From JAEZHK01 sp964575255 (GTDB lineage Bacteria > Bacillota > Clostridia > Christensenellales > Aristaeellaceae): a stretch of 26,025 bases of DNA. The first letter of the stretch is position 1. Each line of letters opens with the position of its first letter. Both the position numbers and the translations under genes were made by a program. The stretch spans positions 1-26,025 of the forward strand of contig CAZNPZ010000040.1 of assembly GCA_964575255.1 (NCBI GenBank). Direction: 5' to 3'. Below the pieces are notes generated by a model. That model was given only the letters and a program-made list of their open reading frames with translations, had not been told where the DNA came from and made no database searches. Of this stretch, positions 15,238-22,232 are shown piece by piece.

Positions 15238-15549
15238 TTACTCCTCGTCGTAGCTTGCAAGCGCCTGCGGCAGCGCGTCGATCACCTGAAGCCCCACGGC
15301 GGGGAGGCCGACCAGCACCGCGCTTTTGACTTCGTCCCGCGTCGCGCCCAGCTTTTTCGCGTGCTTCACATGAAAGGCCAGCCCGCCGGTCATCCGGGTC
15401 GCGGCCAATACCGAAAGGTATGCCAGTTCGCCCGTCTTCTGATCCAGCGCCGAGGATTCGGAAGACTTCGTCACCATGTCCATGAACGCCTGGCTCGTCG
15501 CGCCGCCCTCCCGCATGAACAGCATAAACCCGTCGGTTACGTGCTCCAT
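15238..15549 (-). CDS. carboxymuconolactone decarboxylase (CMD)/AhpD-fold protein lacking the Cys pair
   Basis: 103 aa from ATG at 15549, with GGGAGG eight bases upstream; the longer open frame to 15708 has no ribosome site and crosses the promoter. The fold is recognised from the stretch LAYLSVLAATRMTGGLAFHVKHAKKLGATRDEV. In AhpD-type peroxidases the corresponding segment reads C-x-x-C-x-x-x-H; here the His remains (AFH) but both Cys are replaced (Met and Gly), so thiol peroxidase activity is not expected. It is the first gene of a two-gene operon with PadR. The function is unknown; it may bind a small molecule or act as a decarboxylase-like enzyme. Confidence 0.85.
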   Translation of the reverse strand: MEHVTDGFMLFMREGGATSQAFMDMVTKSSESSALDQKTGELAYLSVLAATRMTGGLAFHVKHAKKLGATRDEVKSAVLVGLPAVGLQVIDALPQALASYDEE

Positions 15550-15570
15550 CCAAATGCCTCCCAAATAAAT

Positions 15571-15609
15571 ACTATACTTTATACTACTATCTTTTACAGT
15601 ATTTGTCAA
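15571..15609 (-). promoter_or_regulatory. promoter/operator region of the CMD-padR operon
   Basis: On the minus strand, TTGACA (15609-15604) is followed after 17 bases by TAGTAT (15586-15581), with alternatives TATAAA and TATAGT just downstream. The area carries repeated AGTAT/ATACT units and is strikingly AT-rich against its surroundings, as expected for a PadR operator. Confidence 0.55.
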
Positions 15610-15616
15610 GGATTGC

Positions 15617-17017
15617 TTAGGATGGGATAGCTGCGCGCAGCCGCCTGACGCCCTCCGCGATCGCCTCCGGGGGCGTGTTGCCGTAGCCGAAGATGAGCTG
15701 ATGCTCAAACGGGGTTTTGTCCGCGCCTTCTTCGTTCAGGAAATGCCGGCTGACAGGGGCGATCTCCACCCCGGCGTCCTCGATTTTCTGCATCAACGCC
15801 GCGTCAAACCGGAAGTCCCGGAATGACGCGACCAGGTGCATGCCCGCGCCCGCGCCGGAAACGGCGACACCCTCCCCGAACGCGTCTTTGAGGCACGCGA
15901 TCAAGTGGTTCCGCCTTTCGAGGTAGAGTTTCCGCATCCTCAGGATGTGCCGGTCGAACAGGCCGTCCGCGATGAATCTGGCCAGCGTCAGTTGTTCCAG
16001 GATCGGAGAATGCAGGTCCGCGACGTATTTGAGCGCTTCCATCCGCGCCTTCAGCGCGTGAGGCAGCGCCACGTACCCGATCCGGAGCGCGGGCATCAGC
16101 GTCTTTGAAAATGTGCCCACGTAGATCACCCGGTCGGGCGCGAGCGACTGCATCGATTGAACCGGAGCGCCGTCAAACCGGAACTCCGAATCGTAGTCGT
16201 CCTCCACGATGTACGCGTCTGCCGCCCGCGCGTACCGGATCATTTCGATCCTCCTTCGGATCGGCAGGATCACGCCGGTCGGGAACTGGTGGCTGGGCGT
16301 GGTGAAGATCAGGCCTGGCGCATCCTGGGGCAGGCGCTCGGTCATCATGCCGTTATCGTCCACCGGCACGGTTTGAATGTTTACACCGTTCCCGCGCAGC
16401 GTGTGCAGGATGCCGTAACTGATCGGGTTTTCCGCCAGCGCGTAGCGGCCCTCCGGCACGAAGCGGCTGATCAGGCTGAACGCCTGCGCCGCGCCGTTGG
16501 TGATCAGAATGTCGCCCGGTTCCGCGCGCACGCCCCGCACGCGCAGAAGGTATTTTGAGAGTTCGCGTTGAAGCGCCTCCTCGCCGAACGGGCGCTGGTA
16601 GTTAAGCTTTTCGGGCAGGACCGTCTGCGCGATCTCGCGATACAGTTTCCCCCACCGCGCGACGGGGATGGACGGGAGGTCGGGCACGCCGGTTCGGAAG
16701 CTGACGATATCCCGGTTCCTTCCGGACGCGCCGACCGCCTCAGGTTCCGCGCGCGCCGCCGCGGGTTCAAACCGGACGCCCTCCGCCACGTACGCGCCGG
16801 AGCCGCGCCGTGTTTCCACATACCCCTCGGCGGCAAGTTGCTCCATGCACTCCACGGCGACGTTGCGGGCGACGCGCAATTCGCTGGAAAGCGCGCGGGT
16901 GGACGGCAGCTTTTCGCCTGGCGCGAGCGTGCCGCTCAGGATCGCGCCCCGCAGGAACGAGGCCATCTGCCGCGCAAGGGAGACGGGGCTTTCGCGGTCG
17001 ATCGGGATGTGGATCAT
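15617..17017 (-). CDS. MocR/PdxR-type regulator (GntR wHTH fused to aminotransferase-like domain)
   Basis: 466 aa. ATG at 17017 is preferred because GGAGG ends seven bases upstream; the GTG at 17023 is too close. Residues ~10-75 form a GntR winged helix (GTLAPGEKLPSTRALSSELR...RGSGAYV). Residues ~100-466 are a fold-type I aminotransferase-like domain with the PLP-binding lysine Lys305 in GTFSKTLMPALRIGY, and DDYDSEFRF upstream of it. MocR proteins sense PLP or amino-acid-derived ligands; PdxR controls vitamin B6 synthesis and others control transport genes. Here it is divergent from a LysE-family exporter, its most likely target. No pdxS/pdxT genes are in the window, so a specific name is not given. 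Confidence 0.93.
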   Translation of the reverse strand: MIHIPIDRESPVSLARQMASFLRGAILSGTLAPGEKLPSTRALSSELRVARNVAVECMEQLAAEGYVETRRGSGAYVAEGVRFEPAAARAEPEAVGASGRNRDIVSFRTGVPDLPSIPVARWGKLYREIAQTVLPEKLNYQRPFGEEALQRELSKYLLRVRGVRAEPGDILITNGAAQAFSLISRFVPEGRYALAENPISYGILHTLRGNGVNIQTVPVDDNGMMTERLPQDAPGLIFTTPSHQFPTGVILPIRRRIEMIRYARAADAYIVEDDYDSEFRFDGAPVQSMQSLAPDRVIYVGTFSKTLMPALRIGYVALPHALKARMEALKYVADLHSPILEQLTLARFIADGLFDRHILRMRKLYLERRNHLIACLKDAFGEGVAVSGAGAGMHLVASFRDFRFDAALMQKIEDAGVEIAPVSRHFLNEEGADKTPFEHQLIFGYGNTPPEAIAEGVRRLRAAIPS

Positions 17018-17067
17018 GCGCACTCCTCCAAAGTGGTTTTATAGAACTTACATAGAAGCGGAACTTC

Positions 17068-17084
17068 CGAGAACCGGTTTCTCG
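17068..17084. promoter_or_regulatory. dyad in the MocR/LysE divergent spacer, candidate operator
   Basis: CGAGAA (17068-17073) and TTCTCG (17079-17084) form an inverted repeat around CCGGT, 51 bases before the MocR ATG and 48 before the exporter ATG. Position fits binding by the neighbouring regulator. Confidence 0.4.
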
Positions 17085-17131
17085 TGGTAGAGTGTACCAG
17101 AACGCGAGCGAACTGTCTACAGAGGTGCACA

Positions 17132-17749
17132 ATGAATACAATCGGGTTTCTGGTTACGACGCTGATCATCATCCTGATCCCCGGCACCGGGGTGGTGTAT
17201 ACGGTTTCCACCGGCCTCACCCGCGGTCGGAAGGCCAGCTTTTTTGCCGCTACCGGCTGCACCGCGGGCATGATCCCGCACCTCGTGGTAAGCGTCGCGC
17301 TGTCGTCGCTTCTATCGAACATGAGCGAGAAGGTATTCACGGTGCTGAAGCTGATCGGCGCGCTGTACCTTATCTATCTGGGCGTTCAGATGATGCTGTC
17401 CAAAGGAACCGTAGAATTTGGCGGGGACAAAGCGGATGAGAGGCCGTCGGCGATCATGCGCAACGGCATCCTGATCAACCTTTTGAATCCCAAGCTCACG
17501 CTGTTTTTCTTCGCGTTCCTGCCGCAGTACGCCGTGGGCACCGGGGACAGGTACCTTTTTACGGTGTGCCTGATGGGTCTTACGGCCATGCTGATGACCT
17601 GGATCGTGTTCGTTCTCTACGGCGCGCTGGCCGGTGTTTTTACAAGAGCGATCAAGAAGACCCCCGACAGGATCAAGCTCGTCTTAAGGCTCTCCGGGGT
17701 CGTGTTTCTCGCGTTCGCGGTCAACCTGGCGTTCGGCGCGATGCTGTGA
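17132..17749 (+). CDS. LysE/RhtB-family amino-acid exporter
   Basis: 205 aa from ATG at 17132, preceded by AGAGGTG. Six hydrophobic segments are evident. The N-terminal stretch IIILIPGTGVVYTVSTGLTRGRKA matches the conserved LysE/RhtB opening (PGP.....G...G...G), with Thr in place of the second Pro. The middle NLLNPKLTLFFFAFLPQY matches the family's NxLNPKxxLFFxxFLPQF block. Family members export amino acids such as lysine, threonine, homoserine or leucine across the cytoplasmic membrane. It is divergent from the MocR regulator, suggesting amino-acid- or PLP-responsive export. Substrate cannot be told. Confidence 0.93.
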   Translation: MNTIGFLVTTLIIILIPGTGVVYTVSTGLTRGRKASFFAATGCTAGMIPHLVVSVALSSLLSNMSEKVFTVLKLIGALYLIYLGVQMMLSKGTVEFGGDKADERPSAIMRNGILINLLNPKLTLFFFAFLPQYAVGTGDRYLFTVCLMGLTAMLMTWIVFVLYGALAGVFTRAIKKTPDRIKLVLRLSGVVFLAFAVNLAFGAML

Positions 17750-18044
17750 CCTGCTTGCCGGATGAGAATTTGCATACCAAATCCGTAGTAATGCAAATTA
17801 GCCGGGTATCCTGGGTTAAAAGATCGAGCGTTTGATCCGGTGTCGCGGTATAGTGGACGCAAGTCACAGGGAACTTCCGGTTGGCGGATGGGGCGTTTCG
17901 TCCCGCCGTTTCAAGTCTGAAGCTTGAGGGTGGGGGCTTCCTGTAAGCCCCTGCCCATTTTCATAGGCACAATGATGTGCGTTCGAGCGCGATGCTGCGC
18001 TTGGATGCACATTTTTGTTAATTGGTTCAAGGGGAGTGGAGGGT
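17750..18044 (+). promoter_or_regulatory. hairpin-rich leader upstream of the amt/P-II remnant
   Basis: No protein gene. Inverted repeats: 17767-17775/17791-17799 (9 bp), then four close hairpins at 17883-17907, 17911-17927, 17933-17951 (7 bp perfect, loop CCTGT) and 17975-18012, the last followed by a T-run. A TATAGT -10-like box lies at 17849-17854, with no good -35. The arrangement could be an attenuating leader of the ammonium-transporter gene, perhaps an ANTAR- or ligand-controlled one, or the right end of an IS200/IS605-type element, which is also rich in hairpins. Sequence alone does not decide. Confidence 0.45.
17975..18016 (+). terminator. intrinsic terminator/attenuator in front of the amt remnant
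   Basis: 16-bp stem with wobble pairs (17975-17990 with 17997-18012), hexaloop GATGCT, then a run of T to 18016. It lies only 28 bases before the amt ATG, after no gene of its own, so it looks like an attenuator. Confidence 0.65.
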
Positions 18045-18420
18045 ATGTTCTCATCCGCAGACACCATCTGGGTACTGGTCGCCTCGGCATTGGTGTTCTT
18101 CATGCAGGCGGGCTTCGCGATGGTGGAGACCGGACGCGCTGAGCAAGATCGGCATCACCGTGTCCAACGTGATGGGTTGCGGCATGTAGAAGGGCGGCAC
18201 CGAGTTCTACCGCGGCGTCCCGTTGGACATCAACCTCCTGCCCAAGATCCGGCTTGAGATCGTCGTGTGCAAGGTGCCGGTAGAGACGGTCGTCGAGGCT
18301 GCGAAGAAGGCGCTCTACACCGGCAAGATCGGCGACGGCAAGATCTTCGTCTACGACGTGGAGAACGTCATCAAGGTCCGCACCGGCGAGGAAGGCTACG
18401 CGCGCTGTAGGACGACTGAT
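18045..18420 (+). pseudogene. ammonium transporter (Amt) start fused to P-II protein (GlnB) by deletion; decayed
   Basis: ATG at 18045 follows a good ribosome site (GGGGAGTGGAGGG). The first ~32 codons are the start of an Amt transporter: MFSSADTIWVLVASALVFFM then QAGFAMVETGR. At about 18138 the sequence changes frame and continues as the body of a P-II signal protein: LSKIGITVSNVMGCGM, then a TAG at 18187-18189 where the family has a Gln (QKGG), then KGGTEFYRGVPLDINLLP and the signature TGKIGDGKIFVYDVENVI. The rest of Amt (about 350-400 residues) and the first ~20 of P-II are missing. At the end, GEEGYARC instead of GEEGYAAL-stop points to a one-base loss. Deletion, frameshift and nonsense codon together make a functional product very unlikely. 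Confidence 0.85.
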
Positions 18421-18690
18421 ACCAATTTGAAACATTCAAGCATCGTCGAGCCGGTACTTTTCGCTGAAGATTGGTTTCCCTTCAGGAAACCAAGTCGCTA
18501 CGCGACTGTACGATTCAAATGAACTTGAGCCGTACGCCTGCCGTGTCACTTTCCGCGTTCGTAGCACTGCTTTACACGCCAAAGGCGTATCCCGAAGGGT
18601 CGCCTCGCTCCAGTTCCTTGCGATGCCATCTACAATCCCCGGGCGCTTTGAATGCCTGAATATTTCGCGTGGGTATCTCCCGGACACCAA
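18421..18690. other. non-coding stretch with tandem hairpins after the amt/P-II remnant
   Basis: No convincing gene. Two hairpins are packed together: TTGGTTTCC (18471-18479) with GGAAACCAA (18485-18493), and AGTCGC (18493-18498) with GCGACT (18502-18507). The stretch is less GC-rich than its neighbours and may be a repeat element or insertion scar. Open frames here show no recognisable domain. Confidence 0.4.
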
Positions 18691-18694
18691 AAGA

Positions 18695-18739
18695 CCCCGG
18701 CTTCGGAGGCGGCCCGCGCCGCCCTGAAGCCGGGGTTTC
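18695..18739 (-). terminator. terminator of the GNAT gene, probably bidirectional
   Basis: Outer stem CCCCGGCTTC (18695-18704) with GAAGCCGGGG (18726-18735), inner stem GGCGGC/GCCGCC. It is followed by TCTTTT on the minus strand and TTTCT on the plus strand. It begins about 20 bases beyond the GNAT stop. Confidence 0.8.
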
Positions 18740-18760
18740 TGTATCCGATTCGACCTTGTA

Positions 18761-19246
18761 TCAGGCGCCGAGAAGATTCAGTTCGTAGCACATCTGGCCG
18801 GATTCGTCCGCTCCGGTGAAGCCGAAGCCCAGCTTTTTTAAAAGACGGATGGACGGCTCGTTCTCCGGTGCCGCGTTCGCGAGCACGCGCTCGCCGCCCA
18901 GCGTCCGAATCCAGCCGATCAGGCCGCGCACGGCTTCAAATGCGTAGCCCTGCCCGGCGTGGGCGGGGCTGACCGTGTAGCCGATCCAATAGGACGACCC
19001 TTCCTGCCGGAGGTAGAGATCCCCGATCAGGCAGCCCAATGTTCTGTGGACGACGGCGAGCTGCACGCCCTCGCCGAGGTCGTTTGCTTTTATAAGCGCC
19101 TCGCGGAATTCCGGCTTCGTACGCCCCTTGAAGCCCTGAAACCGCATCCAGCAGCCGTCGTTGCGGTACGATAAAAAATCGTCGAGATCCGCTTCCTCGA
19201 ACGCTCGAATCATGCACCTGTCCGTCTCGATCTTCATGCGTCCCAT
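18761..19246 (-). CDS. GNAT-family N-acetyltransferase (RimJ/RimL-like)
   Basis: 161 aa from ATG 19246; an in-frame ATG at 19237 (MKIETDRC) is an equally plausible start, as the ribosome sites are poor for both. The opening IETDRCMIRAFEEADLDDF is the usual RimJ/RimL-type start ('TERLxLRxxxxxD'). The acetyl-CoA-binding motif A is VSPAHAGQGYAFEA, and the C-terminal NEPSIRLLKKLGF is the conserved N-x-x-S-x-x-x-x-x-K-x-G-F motif. Members acetylate protein N-termini, antibiotics or small metabolites in the cytoplasm; the substrate here is unknown. Single-gene unit with its own promoter and terminator. Confidence 0.9.
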   Translation of the reverse strand: MGRMKIETDRCMIRAFEEADLDDFLSYRNDGCWMRFQGFKGRTKPEFREALIKANDLGEGVQLAVVHRTLGCLIGDLYLRQEGSSYWIGYTVSPAHAGQGYAFEAVRGLIGWIRTLGGERVLANAAPENEPSIRLLKKLGFGFTGADESGQMCYELNLLGA

Positions 19247-19291
19247 CCCATCCGCTCGCGCCGGGTTTACATCTTTTTTGACAGTGGATGC

Positions 19292-19320
19292 ATTGTATCA
19301 CGGCCAAGGCGTTTTTTCAA
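19292..19320 (-). promoter_or_regulatory. promoter of the GNAT gene
   Basis: On the minus strand, TTGAAA (19320-19315), 17-base spacer, TACAAT (19297-19292), about 45 bases before the start codon. Confidence 0.7.
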
Positions 19321-19387
19321 GCGCAAGGCCCGGGGAAACAGAGCGCCCTCCGCTCGATGAGAGAATTAAATTATCGTAAAGATCATA

Positions 19388-19612
19388 TCATGCATGCGTC
19401 ATGACATGCTCCGCGCCATCCCGCGTTGGGGGTTGCTTTTCGCCGAAGAAGGCAGGGTGCGTGTCATATTCGCAAAAGCGATCGACCGGTAGCCAGGCCA
19501 CGTGCTCCGGCGCGCCGTCCGTCGCGAAACGTTCCGCGAGGAACTTGACGCCCTTGGGCTTCATCAGAGAATACTGTGCATGCTCGTGACACGGGACGCC
19601 ATCGCCCGCCAT
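19388..19612 (-). CDS. short hypothetical frame, possibly a gene remnant
   Basis: 74 aa, not recognised. Third codon positions are GC-rich like real genes here, but it starts just past the stop codons that end the flavodoxin-like remnant, has no well-spaced ribosome site, and shows no known domain. It may be the tail of a decayed gene or a chance frame. Otherwise 19321-19630 holds no feature I can support. Confidence 0.22.
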   Translation of the reverse strand: MAGDGVPCHEHAQYSLMKPKGVKFLAERFATDGAPEHVAWLPVDRFCEYDTHPAFFGEKQPPTRDGAEHVMTHA

Positions 19613-19630
19613 CCCCTAGAGCCGCGCGAA

Positions 19631-19693
19631 TTATTCCGCCAGGCGGCGGGTTATCCAGGAAAAGGAGTAGTAGACGACCAGCGTACGAGCCAT
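19631..19693 (-). pseudogene. N-terminal remnant of a flavodoxin-like gene
   Basis: ATG at 19693 after a good ribosome site (GGAGG) opens MARTLVVYYSFSWITRRLAE and then stops at TAA (19631-19633). The opening matches the flavodoxin start ('KTLVVYYSxSGNTxxLAE'), including the beta strand and the FMN phosphate loop, but the loop reads SWIT instead of SGNT, so FMN binding would be lost. The remaining ~120-150 residues of the domain are absent. It lies just downstream of the AraC gene (17 bases after its stop), so it may once have been in its operon. Confidence 0.6.
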
Positions 19694-19709
19694 GCTATCC
19701 ACCTCCGGT

Positions 19710-20588
19710 TTACCGGTTGTTCAGGTGCGCGTCGGTCCACGCGTTTTTCATCTTGGTCGGTGTGACGCCCATGTACCGCTTGAACATGCGCAGGAAGTAT
19801 TTGTGATCCTGAAAGCCGACCGACCGCGCGATTTCGTCGATGGTCTTGGTGGTAGTGAGCAGCTGATCCTTCGCCTTTTCCATCCGGAGGCGGTTGATGT
19901 AGCGGATCAGCGAATACCCGGTCTTCTCGCGGAACATGTCGGACAGGTAGTTGGGTGTGTAGCCAAACGTGTCCGCGATTTCCGCGACCGAAAGCGGCCG
20001 GGCGATGTTGATGTTGACCCACTGTACGATCTCGGTAAATCGGAAGCCGGGCTTCGCTTCGAACTTGGGCAGATAATACTCCATTGCCTGCTGCGTGATC
20101 TCGATCAAAAGCATGCCCAGACAGTAATTGGCGTATTGTTTGGAATAACAGTTGCCATAGCGGCTATAGAAGAGCTGTTGAAACAGAAGGCCGATCCGGT
20201 TGGGGTACAGTAGCTCCATATGGCGAGGGATCAGGATGAAACGGTCGTCGCTTGTGACCCGTCCGTTCATCAGGTAGTAGGTTTCGATCGCCTCGTCCCG
20301 GCCCACCTCCTCGACGCCGTCGCCCAGGTAAAAGTGGGTCCAGTAGTAGATGAGGTCGCTCGACGGCGCGCTGGAGCGCTGACGAAGGCCGGGGCGCAGA
20401 AACAGCGCCTCGTTTTCGTTCAGATCCAGCGGGTCGTGATCCTCCATGAAATGCAGCGTATTCTTCACGCCCACCAACAAAAGGTAGGTATCGATCACCC
20501 GATCCGGGTGCATGAACTCCCACTCCGCGACCAGCTTTCCGCAGGTTGCATGGCGGAGCGACTCATTGAGCCTGGCTTTAAAGAACAA
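19710..20588 (-). CDS. AraC-family transcriptional regulator
   Basis: 292 aa if started at TTG 20588, which follows AAGGTGG; the frame is open to 20771, but the extra part lies across the likely promoters and is not family-like. An ATG 27 codons in (MHPDRVIDTYLLLVGV) is another possible start. The N-terminal ~150 residues are a cupin-like sugar-sensing domain (DRVIDTYLLLVG, LFLRPG). The C-terminal ~100 are two AraC helix-turn-helix units: PLSVAEIADTFGYTPNYLSD and KTIDEIARSVGFQDHKYFLR, ending in the usual GVTPTKMK. It is divergent from the ABC-GH127 operon and most likely activates it in response to an arabinose-containing sugar. Confidence 0.92.
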   Translation of the reverse strand: MFFKARLNESLRHATCGKLVAEWEFMHPDRVIDTYLLLVGVKNTLHFMEDHDPLDLNENEALFLRPGLRQRSSAPSSDLIYYWTHFYLGDGVEEVGRDEAIETYYLMNGRVTSDDRFILIPRHMELLYPNRIGLLFQQLFYSRYGNCYSKQYANYCLGMLLIEITQQAMEYYLPKFEAKPGFRFTEIVQWVNINIARPLSVAEIADTFGYTPNYLSDMFREKTGYSLIRYINRLRMEKAKDQLLTTTKTIDEIARSVGFQDHKYFLRMFKRYMGVTPTKMKNAWTDAHLNNR

Positions 20589-20623
20589 CCGTGATCCGTC
20601 CACCTTTTCTGTGAAATCGCGGC

Positions 20624-20651
20624 TTGAACTTCCGGTGCGGGACGATATAAT
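20624..20651 (+). promoter_or_regulatory. promoter of the ABC importer-GH127 operon, overlapping the araC-like promoter
   Basis: TTGAAC (20624-20629), 16-base spacer, TATAAT (20646-20651), giving a leader of about 210 bases. On the minus strand TATTAT (20652-20647), with a weak TCGCAA -35, overlaps it and could serve the AraC gene. The overlap suggests mutual control. The leader (20658-20868) is AT-richer than the genes and has no recognised riboswitch. Confidence 0.45.
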
Positions 20652-20868
20652 ACAAGATAAGGGCGTGTATTGCGAAACAAATATATCATAATTATCCAGA
20701 ATCGTCAATGAAAATTGTGCGATTGATGGTTTTGTTTTCACTTCTGGGATTCCCCAAATCTTAATCAGCAATCCGACCGTTCACCCGGAGCAAATGGAGG
20801 TGGATAAAATCCGGGACGGATCGCCAAGTTTCCCCGTGAATTTCGGAAGAATAGAGAGGAGATCCACA

Positions 20869-22161
20869 ATGAAACCAAGAATTCTCGCTCTGGTACTTGC
20901 CACGCTGCTCCTCGCGACCATGCTGCCCACCACCTGGGCGCTCGCCGAGGAACCGGTCACGATCACCTTCTCGGGCTGGGAAGCAAGCCCCCTGGAAACC
21001 GAGAGCGTTAAAAACGGCATCGCGCTGTTTGAGAGCCAGAACCCGAACATCAAGGTGGAGTATACTCCGCTGGGCAAGTACGACGACTATGCCACCAAGC
21101 TCCTGACCTCGATGGCCGGCAATGCCGCGCCCGACGTGTTCTTTCTGGGCGCCGCCATGTACGGCTCGTACATCAAGAAAGGCGTCCTGCTGGATCTGAC
21201 CGACCGCTTCTACAAGACCTACAAGGATGAGGACTTCATCCCGTCGGCGCTCAACATCATGAAGAAGGACGGCAAGATCTACGGCGTGTCCTCCTGCACG
21301 GTCTCCCAGATCCTCTACTACAACAAGGACATCTTTGACGCGGCGGGCGAGCCCTATCCGCCGTCGAAGCCCGACGAAGCCTGGACATGGGCGAAATTGG
21401 CCGAAGTCGCAAAACGCCTGACCAAGGGCGATGGTGACGTCAAGGACACCTACGGCTTCTACTTCAACAACATGGCCGGCTTCAACGAGGCCATCATGCT
21501 GCAGGTCGGCAACAAGATGTTTAATGACGACCACACCAAGTTCACCGGCAACGACCCCAAAGTCATCGACGCGTTCACGACCATCCGGAACCTCAGGACG
21601 GTGGACGGTGTGATGCCCTCGGCCTCCACGCTGACCAACGTCGGCATGAGCGGCGCGCAGATGCTGCAGACCGGCAAGATCGCGATGATGGCGGACGGTT
21701 CTTGGGCGCTGCAGGAACTGGCGACGCTGGGCTTCAACGTCGGCATGGGCGTGCTGCCCAAGTTCGATGAGTCGGTCACCCAGGGCCAGGCGCACGTGCA
21801 CGCGGCGTGGGCCAAGACCCAGCACCCCGATGAGGCCTGGAAGTTCCTGGAGTTCATCTCCGGCAACGAATACCAGACCGGTCTGATCAAGAGCGGCCTG
21901 TGGATGCCCAACAAGACCTACCTCTACACCGACGAAGGTGTGAAGACCTGGTACGACGAGAAGGTGCACACCCCCGCCTACCTCGACATGCTCAGCTACT
22001 TCAAGGACGCTCCGTCGATGCCGACCGCGCTCCTCGGTAACGGCGAGATCGAGACGCTTGAACTGGAAGAGTGGGACGAGATCTACAAAAACGACAAGGA
22101 CATCGCGGCGGTCATGGCGGATTTCGAGACCCGCGCCAACGAGATCCTCGCTGCCGGCTGA
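20869..22161 (+). CDS. ABC transporter sugar-binding protein (family 1)
   Basis: 430 aa from ATG at 20869 (GAGGAG upstream). A signal peptide spans residues 1-25 (hydrophobic core, ALA before EEP), then the mature protein begins VTITFSGWEA, typical of family 1 carbohydrate-binding proteins. NPNIKVEYTPLGKYDDYATKL, the 'APDVFFLGA' strand and GKIAMMADGSWAL follow the family pattern. It captures a sugar outside the cytoplasmic membrane and hands it to the two permeases encoded next. Unlike most Gram-positive binding proteins, no lipobox Cys is present near the cleavage site. The neighbouring GH127 suggests an arabinofuranose-containing oligosaccharide as ligand. It is first in the operon and followed by a strong hairpin. 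Confidence 0.93.
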   Translation: MKPRILALVLATLLLATMLPTTWALAEEPVTITFSGWEASPLETESVKNGIALFESQNPNIKVEYTPLGKYDDYATKLLTSMAGNAAPDVFFLGAAMYGSYIKKGVLLDLTDRFYKTYKDEDFIPSALNIMKKDGKIYGVSSCTVSQILYYNKDIFDAAGEPYPPSKPDEAWTWAKLAEVAKRLTKGDGDVKDTYGFYFNNMAGFNEAIMLQVGNKMFNDDHTKFTGNDPKVIDAFTTIRNLRTVDGVMPSASTLTNVGMSGAQMLQTGKIAMMADGSWALQELATLGFNVGMGVLPKFDESVTQGQAHVHAAWAKTQHPDEAWKFLEFISGNEYQTGLIKSGLWMPNKTYLYTDEGVKTWYDEKVHTPAYLDMLSYFKDAPSMPTALLGNGEIETLELEEWDEIYKNDKDIAAVMADFETRANEILAAG

Positions 22162-22182
22162 TAAAGTCTCCGTACCCTATAG

Positions 22183-22209
22183 GCCCGTAGAGGGATCCCC
22201 TCTACGGGC
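22183..22209 (+). promoter_or_regulatory. intra-operon hairpin between binding-protein and permease genes
   Basis: Perfect 12-bp stem (22183-22194 with 22198-22209) and 3-base loop, followed by TTCTCC rather than a T-run. Such hairpins in sugar operons raise binding-protein expression over the permeases by partial termination or mRNA protection. Confidence 0.75.
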
Positions 22210-22232
22210 TTCTCCAAAGAAGGGGGTCCATT

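Noticed and set aside
15238..15708. Longer N-terminus (156 aa) for the CMD-like protein
   Set aside because: The extra 53 residues cross the TTGACA promoter and overlap the 3' end of the MocR gene; ATG 15549 has GGGAGG at the right distance.
18436..18690. 84-codon minus-strand frame after the amt/P-II remnant
   Set aside because: Contains the hairpins, has no convincing ribosome site or recognisable family; kept as non-coding.
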